A DNA stretch of 23,672 nt from an uncultured Acetatifactor sp. (GTDB lineage: Bacteria > Bacillota > Clostridia > Lachnospirales > Lachnospiraceae), in contig CAJUQT010000031.1 of assembly GCA_910588225.1 (NCBI GenBank), positions 26,104 through 49,775 of the forward strand. The letters run 5' to 3'. The notes beneath the pieces are model-generated. The model saw only the letters and a list, made by a program, of their open reading frames with translations, did not search any database and was not told the DNA's origin. Made by a program: the position numbers and the translations under genes. Numbering within the stretch: position 1 is the stretch's first letter; every line of letters starts with the position of its first letter. Below are positions 1 through 8,160 of this stretch, piece after piece.

Positions 1-156
1 CCGGCATTTCTCTGCGGGCTCCTTCGCTCAGTTGCTGTTTATAAGTTCCGCTGCCTTCTCTCTGAGCCCCTTAATGCAGAGAATTGCCCGACACAGCCCC
101 TCCGGCATTTCTCTGCGGGCTCCTTCGCTCAGTTGCTGTTTATAAGTTCCGCTGCC
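1..156. repeat. 101-bp direct tandem repeat with internal hairpin (about 1.5 units visible)
   Basis: Bases 1-55 recur exactly at 102-156, giving a 101-bp period; the array probably continues left of the window. Between the copies lies an imperfect inverted repeat: GCAGAGAATTGCC at 76-88 pairs with GGCATTTCTCTGC at 104-116 with one mismatch. Two competing outer stems flank it: GAGCCC 64-69 with GGGCTC 117-122, and CTGAGC 62-67 with GCTCAG 127-132. No ORF with a ribosome binding site covers it. It lies just past the 3' end of the minus-strand exporter gene. It could be a dispersed intergenic repeat (REP/BIME-like), a small MITE-like remnant or a structured RNA; I cannot decide between these. 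Confidence 0.8.
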
Positions 157-159
157 GTT

Positions 160-1002
160 TTATACAAAAAGGAATCCAGTTATGATTCCTGCGGCCACTC
201 CAATTCCATAAAGCAGGAACAGGATTTTCAGATTTTCTCTTCTATTGCGGTTCACCCGGAAAAGCACCAGCACACCCACGCCCGACCCTGTAAACAGGCC
301 CGCCATAGTGGCTCCCAGGCTTAAAGCGCCTTCCAGATACAACTGGGTAATCACCACCGACCCGGCACAGTTTGGTATAAGCCCCACAAAACCTGCCAGT
401 ACAGGGCCGAGCACAGCTCTGTCCCGCAGCAGATTTTCCAGGATATTCTCTCCTGTAAAATGAAGAATCAGATTCAAGATAAAGGTTATCAGCAATATAA
501 AAAAAGCAATTTGCACCGTATGCGTCAGCGCAGAAGATAGAATCCCTTTCTCGCAGCGGCAGTGCTCCTGCTCACAGATATCGTGGATACTTCCTCTGTC
601 CTCCGCTCCTTTTCTGTGCCGTATCATGTCAATCAGCAGGCCAGCTGTCATTCCCAAAAGTGCCTTCGCCAGCAGAATCCCCATAACTTCTTTTAAGGGC
701 GCCCTCTCCGAAATAAGGATAGGCAGCATTTCATCGGAAGTGGACAGATAGATTGCAATCAATGTCCCCAGCGTAATCACACGTCCTGCATACAGATTGG
801 ACGCCGCCGCAGAAAATCCGCACTGAGGAACCGCTCCCAGCAGACCGCCGATTACAGGCGCCGCCTTATCCGCACTTTTAAGCCACTTCCGGATTCCATT
901 TCCTGTCCTGTGCTCCAAATACTCCATTGCCAGATAAGCCAGAAACAAAAAGGGAATCAGTTTTATACTGTCTATAACAGAGTGTTCAATAATGTGCAGC
1001 AT
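160..1002 (-). CDS. Putative 10-TM metal/metalloid exporter (ArsP_2 / putative manganese transporter type)
   Basis: A very hydrophobic 280-residue protein with two similar halves. Each half carries a Pro-Cys signature in a membrane segment: GAVPQCGFS near residues 56-64 and GLIPNCAGS near 207-215. This internal duplication is typical of the family annotated as arsenic efflux or putative manganese transporter, so I infer an inner-membrane efflux permease; the substrate is uncertain. A cytosolic-looking linker between the halves (about 140-150) reads HDICEQEHCRC, a plausible metal-binding loop. I chose the third Met as the start: GGGAGG lies 7 nt upstream of it, while the longer ORF starting at 1035 has no ribosome binding site. 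The gene is monocistronic, with its own promoter and a palindromic operator directly upstream. Confidence 0.78.
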   Translation of the reverse strand: MLHIIEHSVIDSIKLIPFLFLAYLAMEYLEHRTGNGIRKWLKSADKAAPVIGGLLGAVPQCGFSAAASNLYAGRVITLGTLIAIYLSTSDEMLPILISERAPLKEVMGILLAKALLGMTAGLLIDMIRHRKGAEDRGSIHDICEQEHCRCEKGILSSALTHTVQIAFFILLITFILNLILHFTGENILENLLRDRAVLGPVLAGFVGLIPNCAGSVVITQLYLEGALSLGATMAGLFTGSGVGVLVLFRVNRNRRENLKILFLLYGIGVAAGIITGFLFV

Positions 1003-1050
1003 TTGTGTGCCTCCCATTCCGCCGCCTGGGTACATCTCACACAGGCACGC

Positions 1051-1083
1051 TCTAAATGCAAATGCAATTCATTTGCATTTAGA
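1051..1083 (-). promoter_or_regulatory. Perfect 14-5-14 palindrome, probable repressor operator
   Basis: TCTAAATGCAAATG (1051-1064) is an exact inverted copy of CATTTGCATTTAGA (1070-1083), separated by five bases. On the minus strand it abuts the downstream edge of the -10 hexamer and so covers the transcription start of the exporter gene. This is where a repressor binds to block initiation. Length and AT-rich symmetry fit Fur/Zur-family or ArsR/SmtB-type metal repressors, but the sequence is not a consensus I can assign. No regulator gene is adjacent, so the repressor would act in trans. Confidence 0.75.
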
Positions 1084-1111
1084 ACTATAGCACATTTAAC
1101 TATTTTGTCAA
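1084..1111 (-). promoter_or_regulatory. Sigma-A promoter of the exporter gene
   Basis: On the minus strand a perfect -35 TTGACA (1106-1111) is separated by 16 bp from TATAGT (1084-1089). The expected start falls inside the palindrome at 1051-1083. Confidence 0.8.
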
Positions 1112-1168
1112 GTACTTATTGATTTTCTACACTACTTTCTACAATAGTTCCGTAATCTGTCATAGCAG

Positions 1169-1203
1169 TTCAGACAGGGTGCTGCACTGTTACCCTGTCT
1201 GAA
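1169..1203 (-). terminator. Stem-loop downstream of the 1227-1868 gene, possible terminator
   Basis: A 12-bp perfect stem (TTCAGACAGGGT 1169-1180 with its inverse at 1192-1203) and an 11-nt loop lie 24 nt past the stop codon of the minus-strand gene ending at 1227. There is no good T-run on the minus strand and only a short AT stretch on the plus strand. It may be a weak terminator or an mRNA-end stabiliser. It separates the 5697-1227 run from the exporter promoter. Confidence 0.5.
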
Positions 1204-1226
1204 TTATTCCAGCCTGTCGTGTACAA

Positions 1227-1868
1227 TCACCCCTTACGCCTGCTCCGGAACAGGAAAAATACACCCAGCAAAATGCCTGCCGTCAGAAGAATCATTCCCA
1301 GTGGTGCGCTGATTCTTGCTCTCTGCATTCTTCTGGATGCATCTTCAATCATCAGCGGATCGCCCATAGCCGCAACCTCCCCATCAGTATATCCGATTTC
1401 CTGCATATATTCCGAAAGCAGATAGGGGAGCCTTCCCTGAGCCTTTACCACATAACCTTCCAGCGTCACCGTAGATACGGGCCAGACTCCGGTATCCAGA
1501 TAATCCAGCGTCTCCTCCAGCAAAGACTCCATCTCCTTCTGCCTGTCCGCGGGAATCTCCAGAATCATCATCCCTTCCGCAGCCGGAATCGTATAATAAT
1601 AGGCGCTGACCTTTCCTCCATCCATATTTGACATATCTGCAAAGCACCCATACGTATAAGGTACCTCTCCCTTTACATGCATTCCCTCCCGGGCTCCGTT
1701 ATCCAGCAGATACTCCACATCATACTCCGGTTTCAGAGACATCCAGAAGTTCTGTGCCGAAGATATCATCATAATAAACCCGATAATACACAACACCATA
1801 GCCGCCACAATCTCCCGGTTTCTCTTCACTTCCCCCTTATCTGGCTGATAAAAAGCATCTCTTTCCAT
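1227..1868 (-). CDS. Hypothetical two-TM membrane protein
   Basis: I do not recognise this 213-residue protein. It has a membrane segment at about residues 19-38, a soluble, probably extracytoplasmic domain of about 150 residues, and a second membrane segment at about 189-207 followed by a basic RSRRKG tail. The topology suggests both ends in the cytosol. The middle is rich in acidic and aromatic residues, with no catalytic motif I can name. The start ATG has GGAGAGAAGG just upstream. It lies 34 bp after the rRNA methyltransferase gene on the same strand, so it is probably the last gene of that run. Confidence 0.75.
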   Translation of the reverse strand: MERDAFYQPDKGEVKRNREIVAAMVLCIIGFIMMISSAQNFWMSLKPEYDVEYLLDNGAREGMHVKGEVPYTYGCFADMSNMDGGKVSAYYYTIPAAEGMMILEIPADRQKEMESLLEETLDYLDTGVWPVSTVTLEGYVVKAQGRLPYLLSEYMQEIGYTDGEVAAMGDPLMIEDASRRMQRARISAPLGMILLTAGILLGVFFLFRSRRKG

Positions 1869-1902
1869 TACATCCTTCTCTCCGTCATTTCAACTACTCT
1901 CC

Positions 1903-3105
1903 CTACCGCTCGCTGCACACCTGAAAAATGTAGAATTTCAGATAATATGATTGCTCTGCCGCCCAAAGAATCGGATGATCAGGTCCCTGGGTGCGAAATT
2001 CCACCTGTCGCAGCCGCCTGTGGGCCCCTGCGGCCGCCTCCCGCAGTGTTTTAGCAAAAAGCTCCTGCTCCATAAAATGAGAGCAGGAACAGGTGGCCAG
2101 AAATCCTCCCTCCCGAATCAGCTTCATTCCTCTGATATTGATTTCCCGGTATCCCTTCACCGCGTTTTTCACAGAATTTCTGGACTTGGTAAAAGCAGGT
2201 GGATCCAAAATCACAACATCAAATTTCTCTCCCCTTTTCTCCAGCTTCGGGAGCATTTCAAATACATCCGCACATTGAAATTTAACCTTCTCCTCCAGAT
2301 GATTGAGCCGGGCATTTTCCTCTGCCTGTACTATGGCCAGCGCAGATGCATCCACCCCCAGCACACTCTCTGCCCCGGCTATTCCTGCATTCAGCGCAAA
2401 GGAACCTGTATGCGTGAAACAGTCCAGTACCTTTTTCCCTCTGCAGAATCGTTGAATAGCTGCCCTGTTGTTCTTCTGATCAAGGAAAAATCCCGTCTTC
2501 TGGCCTTCTGCCACATCCACCAGATATTTCACACCATTTTCCTCAATTTCAACCTTCGTATCAAATGGTTCCCCGATAAAACCTTTACTTTTTTCCATCC
2601 CTTCCTGCAGCCGCACTTTTGCATCACTTCGTTCATAGACACCACGGATCCTGATGCCGTCCTCCTCCAGCACCTTTTTCGCCGCATCCACAATAACGGA
2701 TTTCCACCTGTCAATTCCCAGGGCCAGTGACTCTACCACCAGCACATCTGCAAATTTATCTATCACAATACCCGGCAGAAAATCTGCTTCTCCGAAAATC
2801 AGGCGGCAGCTGGAGGTGTCAATAGTCTGTCTGCGATATTCCCATGCGTCCCGGACTCGCTGCTCCAGAAAAACATTGTCTATGACAGTATCCCTTTTCC
2901 GGGATAGCATGCGCACCGTAATTTTGGATTTGGTATTAATGTAACCGCAGCCCATGCAGTAACCGTCAAAATCATGAACATCCACCACATCCCCATCCTC
3001 GAAATCCCCCTGGATTTTATCTATTTCGTTATCATATACCCATGCCCCGCCTGCTTTTATAGTACGCCCCTCACCTTTTTTTAATACTGCTGCCGCTCTG
3101 TCCAC
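1903..3105 (-). CDS. rlmI: Class I SAM-dependent 23S rRNA (cytosine-C5) methyltransferase, RlmI-like
   Basis: The 400-residue length and domain order match the RlmI (YccW) family: an N-terminal PUA-like RNA-binding domain (first 75 residues or so), a middle RlmI-type beta domain, and a C-terminal Rossmann methyltransferase. Visible motifs are the SAM-binding stretch VLDCFTHTGSFALNAG with the acidic residue in VLGVDAS, the DPPAF motif IV loop, and the TCSCSHF stretch containing the catalytic-type cysteine. In E. coli the enzyme makes m5C1962 in 23S rRNA; the same target is inferred here. The start is GTG, chosen because AGGAG lies 7 nt upstream. It sits 56 bp after the TPM gene on the same strand. 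Confidence 0.88.
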   Translation of the reverse strand: MDRAAAVLKKGEGRTIKAGGAWVYDNEIDKIQGDFEDGDVVDVHDFDGYCMGCGYINTKSKITVRMLSRKRDTVIDNVFLEQRVRDAWEYRRQTIDTSSCRLIFGEADFLPGIVIDKFADVLVVESLALGIDRWKSVIVDAAKKVLEEDGIRIRGVYERSDAKVRLQEGMEKSKGFIGEPFDTKVEIEENGVKYLVDVAEGQKTGFFLDQKNNRAAIQRFCRGKKVLDCFTHTGSFALNAGIAGAESVLGVDASALAIVQAEENARLNHLEEKVKFQCADVFEMLPKLEKRGEKFDVVILDPPAFTKSRNSVKNAVKGYREINIRGMKLIREGGFLATCSCSHFMEQELFAKTLREAAAGAHRRLRQVEFRTQGPDHPILWAAEQSYYLKFYIFQVCSER

Positions 3106-3161
3106 TCACGTTCTCCTCTCTCGTTCTTTTCTATTTTATGCGACTCACAAAGTCCTCTTAC

Positions 3162-4025
3162 TCAAAAGCTATGCCCTCCGCCGCCTCCGCTGCTGCTTCC
3201 CCCACTGCTGCCTCCGCTGCCACCGCCGCTTCCTCCGCTGCTTCCTCCCCCGCTGGAAACAGGGTCATAAACCTTTGTCTGATGTGTATGTACCACATTT
3301 GGCGTTGTATGGCTGAACTTCCTGTGAATACTGTTCAGGATTGCTGCTTCTCCCGGCTTTCGCAGTCGGGTAAAACAGACCACCAGTCCAAAGTTAAGCA
3401 GCAACGCCAGAATCATCGCCAGCAGTGCATTGCTGATATATTTCATGGGCCGTGCGATCTTTTCTCCCTCCAGCAATGCGTAAATTTCCCTGAATGCTTC
3501 TTCTGCACATTCGTGATACGCCTCCGAGGACGCAAGACGATATACATTATCCGCCACCGTGTTCGCATTTGCTTCCGTAATTACTTTATAGACTGCGCCG
3601 TCACTGTGAATCCAGATTTTACGATTATCCATATCAATCAAAAATAAAGTTCCGCTCTCTGTGCCGAATCGGTCCATGTAATAATTACGGGCATATCTTT
3701 CCGCAGATAAACCGTTTTCACTTACACTTTTAAATGCCGCATTGCCATATGCCGTAATCTTCTCCATGGACGCAGCAAGCTCCCTGCGTTCTTCTTCAGT
3801 AAGCAGCTCCGCATCATCTTCCACCAGAACTCGGAAGCCGGTATCCGGATTCCGAGATTCCAGCAGCTCCCATGTTTCCTCTGAATTCCATCCTTCCTCC
3901 CCGGCTTCTTCCGCCTTGCATTCCGACATATTTGTCATAAATATACCTGTCCAGAGTGCCGCCAGCATAATCAGAGCTCTCCTCCATTTTCCGCATCGTC
4001 TCCGCTTAAAACACTGATTATACAA
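3162..4025 (-). CDS. TPM-domain (TLP18.3/Psb32/MOLO-1) membrane protein with Gly/Ser-rich tail
   Basis: After a basic N-terminus and a hydrophobic signal/anchor segment, the protein has a TPM domain: FRVLVEDDAELLTEEERRELAASM and later FLIDMDNRKIWIHSDG are typical. A membrane helix follows (ALLAMILALLLNFGLVV), then a cytosolic stretch and a tail of about 30 residues made almost only of Gly and Ser, ending HSF. Such tails are common in this family; the biochemical function is not firmly known. I place the start at a TTG at 4025, with GGAGG 8 nt upstream; a GTG at 4034 directly touches that site. The start overlaps the last codons of the zinc-ribbon gene, so the two are probably translationally coupled. 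Confidence 0.8.
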   Translation of the reverse strand: MYNQCFKRRRCGKWRRALIMLAALWTGIFMTNMSECKAEEAGEEGWNSEETWELLESRNPDTGFRVLVEDDAELLTEEERRELAASMEKITAYGNAAFKSVSENGLSAERYARNYYMDRFGTESGTLFLIDMDNRKIWIHSDGAVYKVITEANANTVADNVYRLASSEAYHECAEEAFREIYALLEGEKIARPMKYISNALLAMILALLLNFGLVVCFTRLRKPGEAAILNSIHRKFSHTTPNVVHTHQTKVYDPVSSGGGSSGGSGGGSGGSSGGSSSGGGGGHSF

Positions 4026-5697
4026 TCTCGTCACCTCCCCGTCGGTTGAACTGCGGCAGCTTCCGGGTCGTCAACATATTATGTTGCTTTATAATATCCA
4101 TAAGCGCCCAAAGCACCATACACATACACCCAAATGCGCCCAGATAATAAATCCAGTCGGATACCGGATTCAAAACCAGAATCATTGCCGCAGCTACAAT
4201 CCCCGCAAATGGTTTCACCAACACAGGACATTTTTCTCTGAAATGCCCTCCATATGCAGGTTTTTGTCGCATATCACTCCGCTCCCGTCCTGGGAACTGA
4301 CGTATGCACGAAAATCCAACAATTAAGAGCGCCAGAAGAATCACCATTATAGACGCTATCCCTGAGCCGCCCCGCCTGCCCTTCATCATCTGCAGCAGAA
4401 ATCCCGGCAACAAAGCCGTCCCATAAAACAAAAGAAGCAGCAATCCGATTTTTCTAAATATACCGTTGTTCTTCTGCCTTTGCGGCCTTTCCACTCTTCT
4501 CCCTCCGAACAGTCCTGCCTGAGCTGTGGAATGAACAGAAGAAAATCCTTTGTCATCCTCTCCGGACTCTCTGGCCAGAATATGCGTAATCTGCACATTA
4601 GATATCAAAATGCATACCAGCGCCAATAACGCTGCAATCAGCAGAATCTTTACCGGCGTAATTGTCAGAAAGAGATTCAGCAGCACAAACAAAGGGACTG
4701 CCAACAGCATAGAACCAGACAGGAACTTCTTCAAGTCTACCGGCAAGTCTGCGGTGGCTCTCCCTGTCTGCCCGTTGACTACCGCATAGCCCACACGCTC
4801 TCCGCTGCGATATGCCAGGAACCAGACCGGCAGCATTGCAAGCTCCGTTTCACTTTGAAAGGGGCGCACGGCATTCCGCAGTGTGTTCTGATTCTCTCCA
4901 CGGCCTACATGATACTTTCTGCACACAGGATTCCCTCTCAGACATTTACATCCGTCTCTGATGACCATGTCTTCCGCCTCAAATCGATACACACTGCTTT
5001 CCACATCACTGGTATCCGCATAGAACCCGCTCAGAAAAGACGGCGTAAATGCTTTACTCTGCTTTAAATCAAAGGGTGCTATCGCATTGCTCAGATGGTC
5101 CGAAAAAGAAGCCGACGCATCATATGCCAGTCCTCTGTACTCCTCCTCTATTCCGCACTCCAGCCGATAATGGTCCGTGATTACATAGTCTCCTTCCCTG
5201 TGGATCTTCTCCCCTGAAAAAGTTACTTCTCCCCTTTTTTCAAAGGAGTAAATCCAATACGGCATATAAATGCCTCGAAAGCGCTCCAGTATCTCTTCCT
5301 TTTTCAGTTCTTTGGGTGCAAAAAGAGCACGCCGCATCATTTTTCCATAGGCCTTTCTGCAGTCCTCCTTCGTCCGCATAAAGGGAATAATCAGGCCAGG
5401 ACGCCTCTCCCTGCTGATACGGCTGTCTAGGATTGCAGACGACCCGCAGAAGCTGCAAAACGTAGCAGCCGTCGTATCTTCACTGACAAGCTGTCCGCCA
5501 CACTGAGGGCAGGTGAACACTGTAGCCTTGTACTCCTTTTTTGCCGAATTATCTGATGTGGGTATAATGTCTTCTTCCGCATCCTTTTCCTTATAGACAG
5601 CATAGGGATCCGCCGTTGTATTGCAATATTCACAGTATAGTTGCTGCCGGGCAATATCAAACTTCAGATTTCCCCCACAGTTTGGACATTCATACAT
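4018..5697 (-). CDS. Double zinc-ribbon membrane protein
   Basis: The 559-residue protein opens with two zinc ribbons: C4-x2-C7 with C22-x2-C25 (starting YECPNCGG), and FTCPQCGG with FCSFCGS about 55 residues later. A soluble domain of about 230 residues follows (GLIIPFMRTKEDCRKAYG is typical), then several membrane helices: a pair near 330-375, others near 425-470, and a last pair near 500-540. It belongs to the family often named TFIIB-type zinc ribbon-containing protein in Clostridia, where a TPM gene is a common neighbour. The function is unknown; a role in membrane protein handling is only a guess. The start is ATG with AGAGG 10 nt upstream. It is the first gene of the minus-strand run. 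Confidence 0.78.
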   Translation of the reverse strand: MYECPNCGGNLKFDIARQQLYCEYCNTTADPYAVYKEKDAEEDIIPTSDNSAKKEYKATVFTCPQCGGQLVSEDTTAATFCSFCGSSAILDSRISRERRPGLIIPFMRTKEDCRKAYGKMMRRALFAPKELKKEEILERFRGIYMPYWIYSFEKRGEVTFSGEKIHREGDYVITDHYRLECGIEEEYRGLAYDASASFSDHLSNAIAPFDLKQSKAFTPSFLSGFYADTSDVESSVYRFEAEDMVIRDGCKCLRGNPVCRKYHVGRGENQNTLRNAVRPFQSETELAMLPVWFLAYRSGERVGYAVVNGQTGRATADLPVDLKKFLSGSMLLAVPLFVLLNLFLTITPVKILLIAALLALVCILISNVQITHILARESGEDDKGFSSVHSTAQAGLFGGRRVERPQRQKNNGIFRKIGLLLLLFYGTALLPGFLLQMMKGRRGGSGIASIMVILLALLIVGFSCIRQFPGRERSDMRQKPAYGGHFREKCPVLVKPFAGIVAAAMILVLNPVSDWIYYLGAFGCMCMVLWALMDIIKQHNMLTTRKLPQFNRRGGDEIV

Positions 5698-5734
5698 ATA
5701 GATATTACCTCTATTATTGTTTATTGATTACACT

Positions 5735-5765
5735 ATTATAATTTTATTCGTTTTACACTTGACAA
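5735..5765 (-). promoter_or_regulatory. Possible promoter of the zinc-ribbon/TPM run
   Basis: On the minus strand TATAAT (5735-5740) is preceded by TTGTCA (5760-5765) at a long 19-bp spacing. These -35 bases overlap the plus-strand -35 of the tRNA promoter, so the two would compete. The -10 is good; the -35 is doubtful. Confidence 0.4.
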
Positions 5766-5787
5766 TCAATCCATTTTTATATATTAT
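5759..5787 (+). promoter_or_regulatory. Promoter of the tRNA-Pro gene
   Basis: Perfect -35 TTGACA (5759-5764), 17-bp spacer, -10 TATTAT (5782-5787). The leader to the tRNA would be roughly 65 nt. Confidence 0.7.
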
Positions 5788-5860
5788 TTTAATGTCGGTT
5801 CGTGATGTGGGCAGAAGCTTAAGGTGGCTTGTAGCAGGTTTCACTGGCATAGCTTTGCAA

Positions 5861-5934
5861 CGGCGCGTGGCTCAGTTTGGTAGAGCGCGGCGTTCGGGAC
5901 GCCGAGGTCGCAGGTTCAAATCCTGTCGCGCCGA
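5861..5934 (+). tRNA. tRNA-Pro (anticodon CGG)
   Basis: The 74-nt cloverleaf fits fully. The acceptor stem CGGCGCG pairs with CGCGCCG and the discriminator is A. The D-stem is GCTC/GAGC. The anticodon stem CGGCG/CGCCG carries the seven-base loop TTCGGGA, giving anticodon CGG. The T-stem GCAGG/CCTGT has loop TTCAAAT. The CCA end is not encoded. It is a single-gene unit reading CCG codons. Confidence 0.96.
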
Positions 5935-5938
5935 CTTT

Positions 5939-5972
5939 AAAAAGCCTGTGATTACAGGCTTTTTAATTTTTT
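5939..5972 (+). terminator. Rho-independent terminator of tRNA-Pro
   Basis: An 11-bp perfect stem (AAAAAGCCTGT 5939-5949 with ACAGGCTTTTT 5954-5964), a 4-nt loop and a T-rich tail to 5972 follow the tRNA by five bases. Because the stem ends in A/T runs, it may also stop transcription coming from the LTA-synthase-like gene on the other strand. Confidence 0.9.
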
Positions 5973-6011
5973 CGACAAAAAGCAGGACAAATTGTCCAAG
6001 CAGGTTATTAA

Positions 6012-7973
6012 TTATTGTAGTACACTGAACAGCTCTTTCAGATAATTTTTCTCCATCAAATGATTATACTGCAACATTTGATATTGCCTTATCATTTCTT
6101 CCCCTTTTATTTCATTTATTCTCTCTCTGGAGATTACCGGATACTTTTTCTGGAGCTGCAGGAGGAACTGATAATAAAGCGGCAGTTCTACACCCGCACA
6201 TTCCAGCACCGCCGCTCCCAGATAGTTGGCGCTCATATCTCCATATACCGGCAAGTCCGCATCAAAATTATTCCATATAACATATGGCGTAATATATTTA
6301 AGTGTCTGGCAATCTTCTGACAGATTGCTTTCTCCGAATATCGCATCATAGAAATTATCTCCTAATCTCGGCTGGTGATCTCCAAACATACATATAATCA
6401 CCGGTTCTTCTTCCTTCTCAAAATATGCAAGCAACATTTCAAAAGCTTCGTCTGTAAGCTTTATCAAGTTCAGATAGGTATCCAGATCATATACATCGCC
6501 AATGTCTTTGGCAGGTACATTCCCTACCTTCTCAGCATTCAGCAGTATTGCCGTATTCCCACCATATCCGCCATGATTCTGTATCGTCACATTAAAGAGA
6601 AACAGCGGTTTTCCCTTCTCCCTGTTTTCATACTGTCGAATAATTTCCTTAAAATTACATTCATCTGAGATATATCCGCCTACATACTGCAAATCTGTTC
6701 CAAACTGAGATATATCCACAAATTCTTCGAATCCAAAATAATCATATACCTTATCTCTGTTCCATGCAAAATTCACACTTGGATGCATGGCCATTGTAGA
6801 ATACCCCTGTTCCCGCAGTATGTGAGCCAGGGAATGTATATCATGATTTACCTGCAGCTGATAGGGAACCGCTGTCGGCGACAGAAATGCGAGGCTGTCG
6901 CCTGTCAGCATCTCAAATTCTGTATTCGCAGTCAAACCTCCCAATACATCCACATAAGTATATCCCACAACAGCATTCTCCGACAGAAAATCATAAAACG
7001 GCATAAACGCTTCCGATGTCTCCAGATTTCCAAGTACTCTCAGATCAGCCCATGCCTCATTCATAATACAAATAATATGTGGCTGTTTCTCCGTTACTCC
7101 TTCCGGCGGCCGGTATGCTTCCCGTATCTCCTCAATCAGCTGCATCAGCTTTTCTTCAGAATAATCTCCCGGTTTATCCATGGAAAAATCCTGTGCACTG
7201 AAAGCAAAACTCAGCAAAAATCCATTCAACACCTCATTTGCATTCACTGTCCAATAAATATTCTGCAAGTCATGCTTTTCAAAATAATCTGATCTATTCC
7301 AAAATGTACAAAAAGCCAAAATACAACTCAGTGAAAGAATTGTCACCGATATATGATACTTTTTCCCTCTTATGGGGATATCACACCAAAAACCCAATAT
7401 TATGAAAAATACGAACCATAGAATACTGTACCAAAGTTCACTGCTCATAGTAAGTCTGTAGCTGTCCAGAACAGTTAATGCTGTCCTTGTCGCCAGAAGA
7501 TCAACAGCGCTCAGACTGCTGCCCCTGAACTGGCAGACATAATAATTTATCAGAAACAGAATCAGCAGAAAGATATTGGCTCCGCCCAGCGCAAAGCGTA
7601 TCCTCTGTAATATCAATAAAAAAATCGCGTACACAAACAGAATAATTAACACATTAACCAGCTCTGCACCTTCCAGAAGTCCGGTCATATCATAGAGCGG
7701 AAGCTCCATACGCCTGAATATTCTGGAAGGCACTATTACCAGATATAATATAATTGACAGAAAAGACACATATATGTTTTCAACTCGCGGGCAGACCAGA
7801 AGCACGCCTGTCCCCAGACTGAGCAGCAAATAAAGCATAAATCGTTTATTTATCCCACTGTAAAGGTAATATGTTGATATTGAAAAGAGGATAACAGAAA
7901 TAAGAACTGCCGGAAGAAACCACTTTTTTCTTCTCATTATTTTTTCCGCGTAATTTTGAAAGCAATCAAGCAT
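6012..7973 (-). CDS. LTA synthase-like phosphoglycerol transferase (sulfatase fold)
   Basis: The 653-residue protein has a membrane half with several helices in the first 230 or so residues, then an extracellular sulfatase/alkaline-phosphatase-superfamily domain. Family motifs are visible: metal-binding Glu in IMNEAWAD (near 306), catalytic Thr in GLTANTEFEML (near 348, matching the GKTSDSEF site of LtaS), the HPSVNFAWNRDKVYDYFGFEEF stretch, and the C-terminal FGDHQPRL metal ligands. By family it moves glycerol-phosphate or a similar polar group onto an envelope polymer; the acceptor is unknown. The start ATG at 7973 has AGGAG 6 nt upstream; an ORF extension to 7994 lacks a site. Its own sigma-A promoter lies upstream. 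Confidence 0.87.
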   Translation of the reverse strand: MLDCFQNYAEKIMRRKKWFLPAVLISVILFSISTYYLYSGINKRFMLYLLLSLGTGVLLVCPRVENIYVSFLSIILYLVIVPSRIFRRMELPLYDMTGLLEGAELVNVLIILFVYAIFLLILQRIRFALGGANIFLLILFLINYYVCQFRGSSLSAVDLLATRTALTVLDSYRLTMSSELWYSILWFVFFIILGFWCDIPIRGKKYHISVTILSLSCILAFCTFWNRSDYFEKHDLQNIYWTVNANEVLNGFLLSFAFSAQDFSMDKPGDYSEEKLMQLIEEIREAYRPPEGVTEKQPHIICIMNEAWADLRVLGNLETSEAFMPFYDFLSENAVVGYTYVDVLGGLTANTEFEMLTGDSLAFLSPTAVPYQLQVNHDIHSLAHILREQGYSTMAMHPSVNFAWNRDKVYDYFGFEEFVDISQFGTDLQYVGGYISDECNFKEIIRQYENREKGKPLFLFNVTIQNHGGYGGNTAILLNAEKVGNVPAKDIGDVYDLDTYLNLIKLTDEAFEMLLAYFEKEEEPVIICMFGDHQPRLGDNFYDAIFGESNLSEDCQTLKYITPYVIWNNFDADLPVYGDMSANYLGAAVLECAGVELPLYYQFLLQLQKKYPVISRERINEIKGEEMIRQYQMLQYNHLMEKNYLKELFSVLQ

Positions 7974-8045
7974 TTTTCTCTCCTGTAAATACATGCAATG
8001 TTGATACTGATGACCATGCAGACATTTTCTGACCGAAATAACGTT

Positions 8046-8074
8046 ATTATACCACTATTAGTTTTCATGGTCAA
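8046..8074 (-). promoter_or_regulatory. Sigma-A promoter of the LTA synthase-like gene
   Basis: Minus strand: TTGACC (8069-8074), 17-bp spacer, TATAAT (8046-8051). The 5' leader is about 65 nt. Confidence 0.82.
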
Positions 8075-8131
8075 TACTCACGGTTTTTTTCCTCATTTTT
8101 CCTCCATAAATACAATACACCCTATTCTCCG

Positions 8132-8160
8132 TTGACTCTCCCTTCATTTCATGCTATAGT
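8132..8160 (+). promoter_or_regulatory. Sigma-A promoter of the PAS/GGDEF operon
   Basis: TTGACT (8132-8137), 17-bp spacer, TATAGT (8155-8160). A leader of about 90 nt follows; I see no c-di-GMP riboswitch core in it. It diverges from the LTA-synthase-like promoter 58 bp away. Confidence 0.82.

Noticed and set aside
5717..6028. Plus-strand ORF of 103 codons across the tRNA
   Set aside because: It runs straight through the tRNA-Pro gene and its terminator, and has no ribosome binding site.
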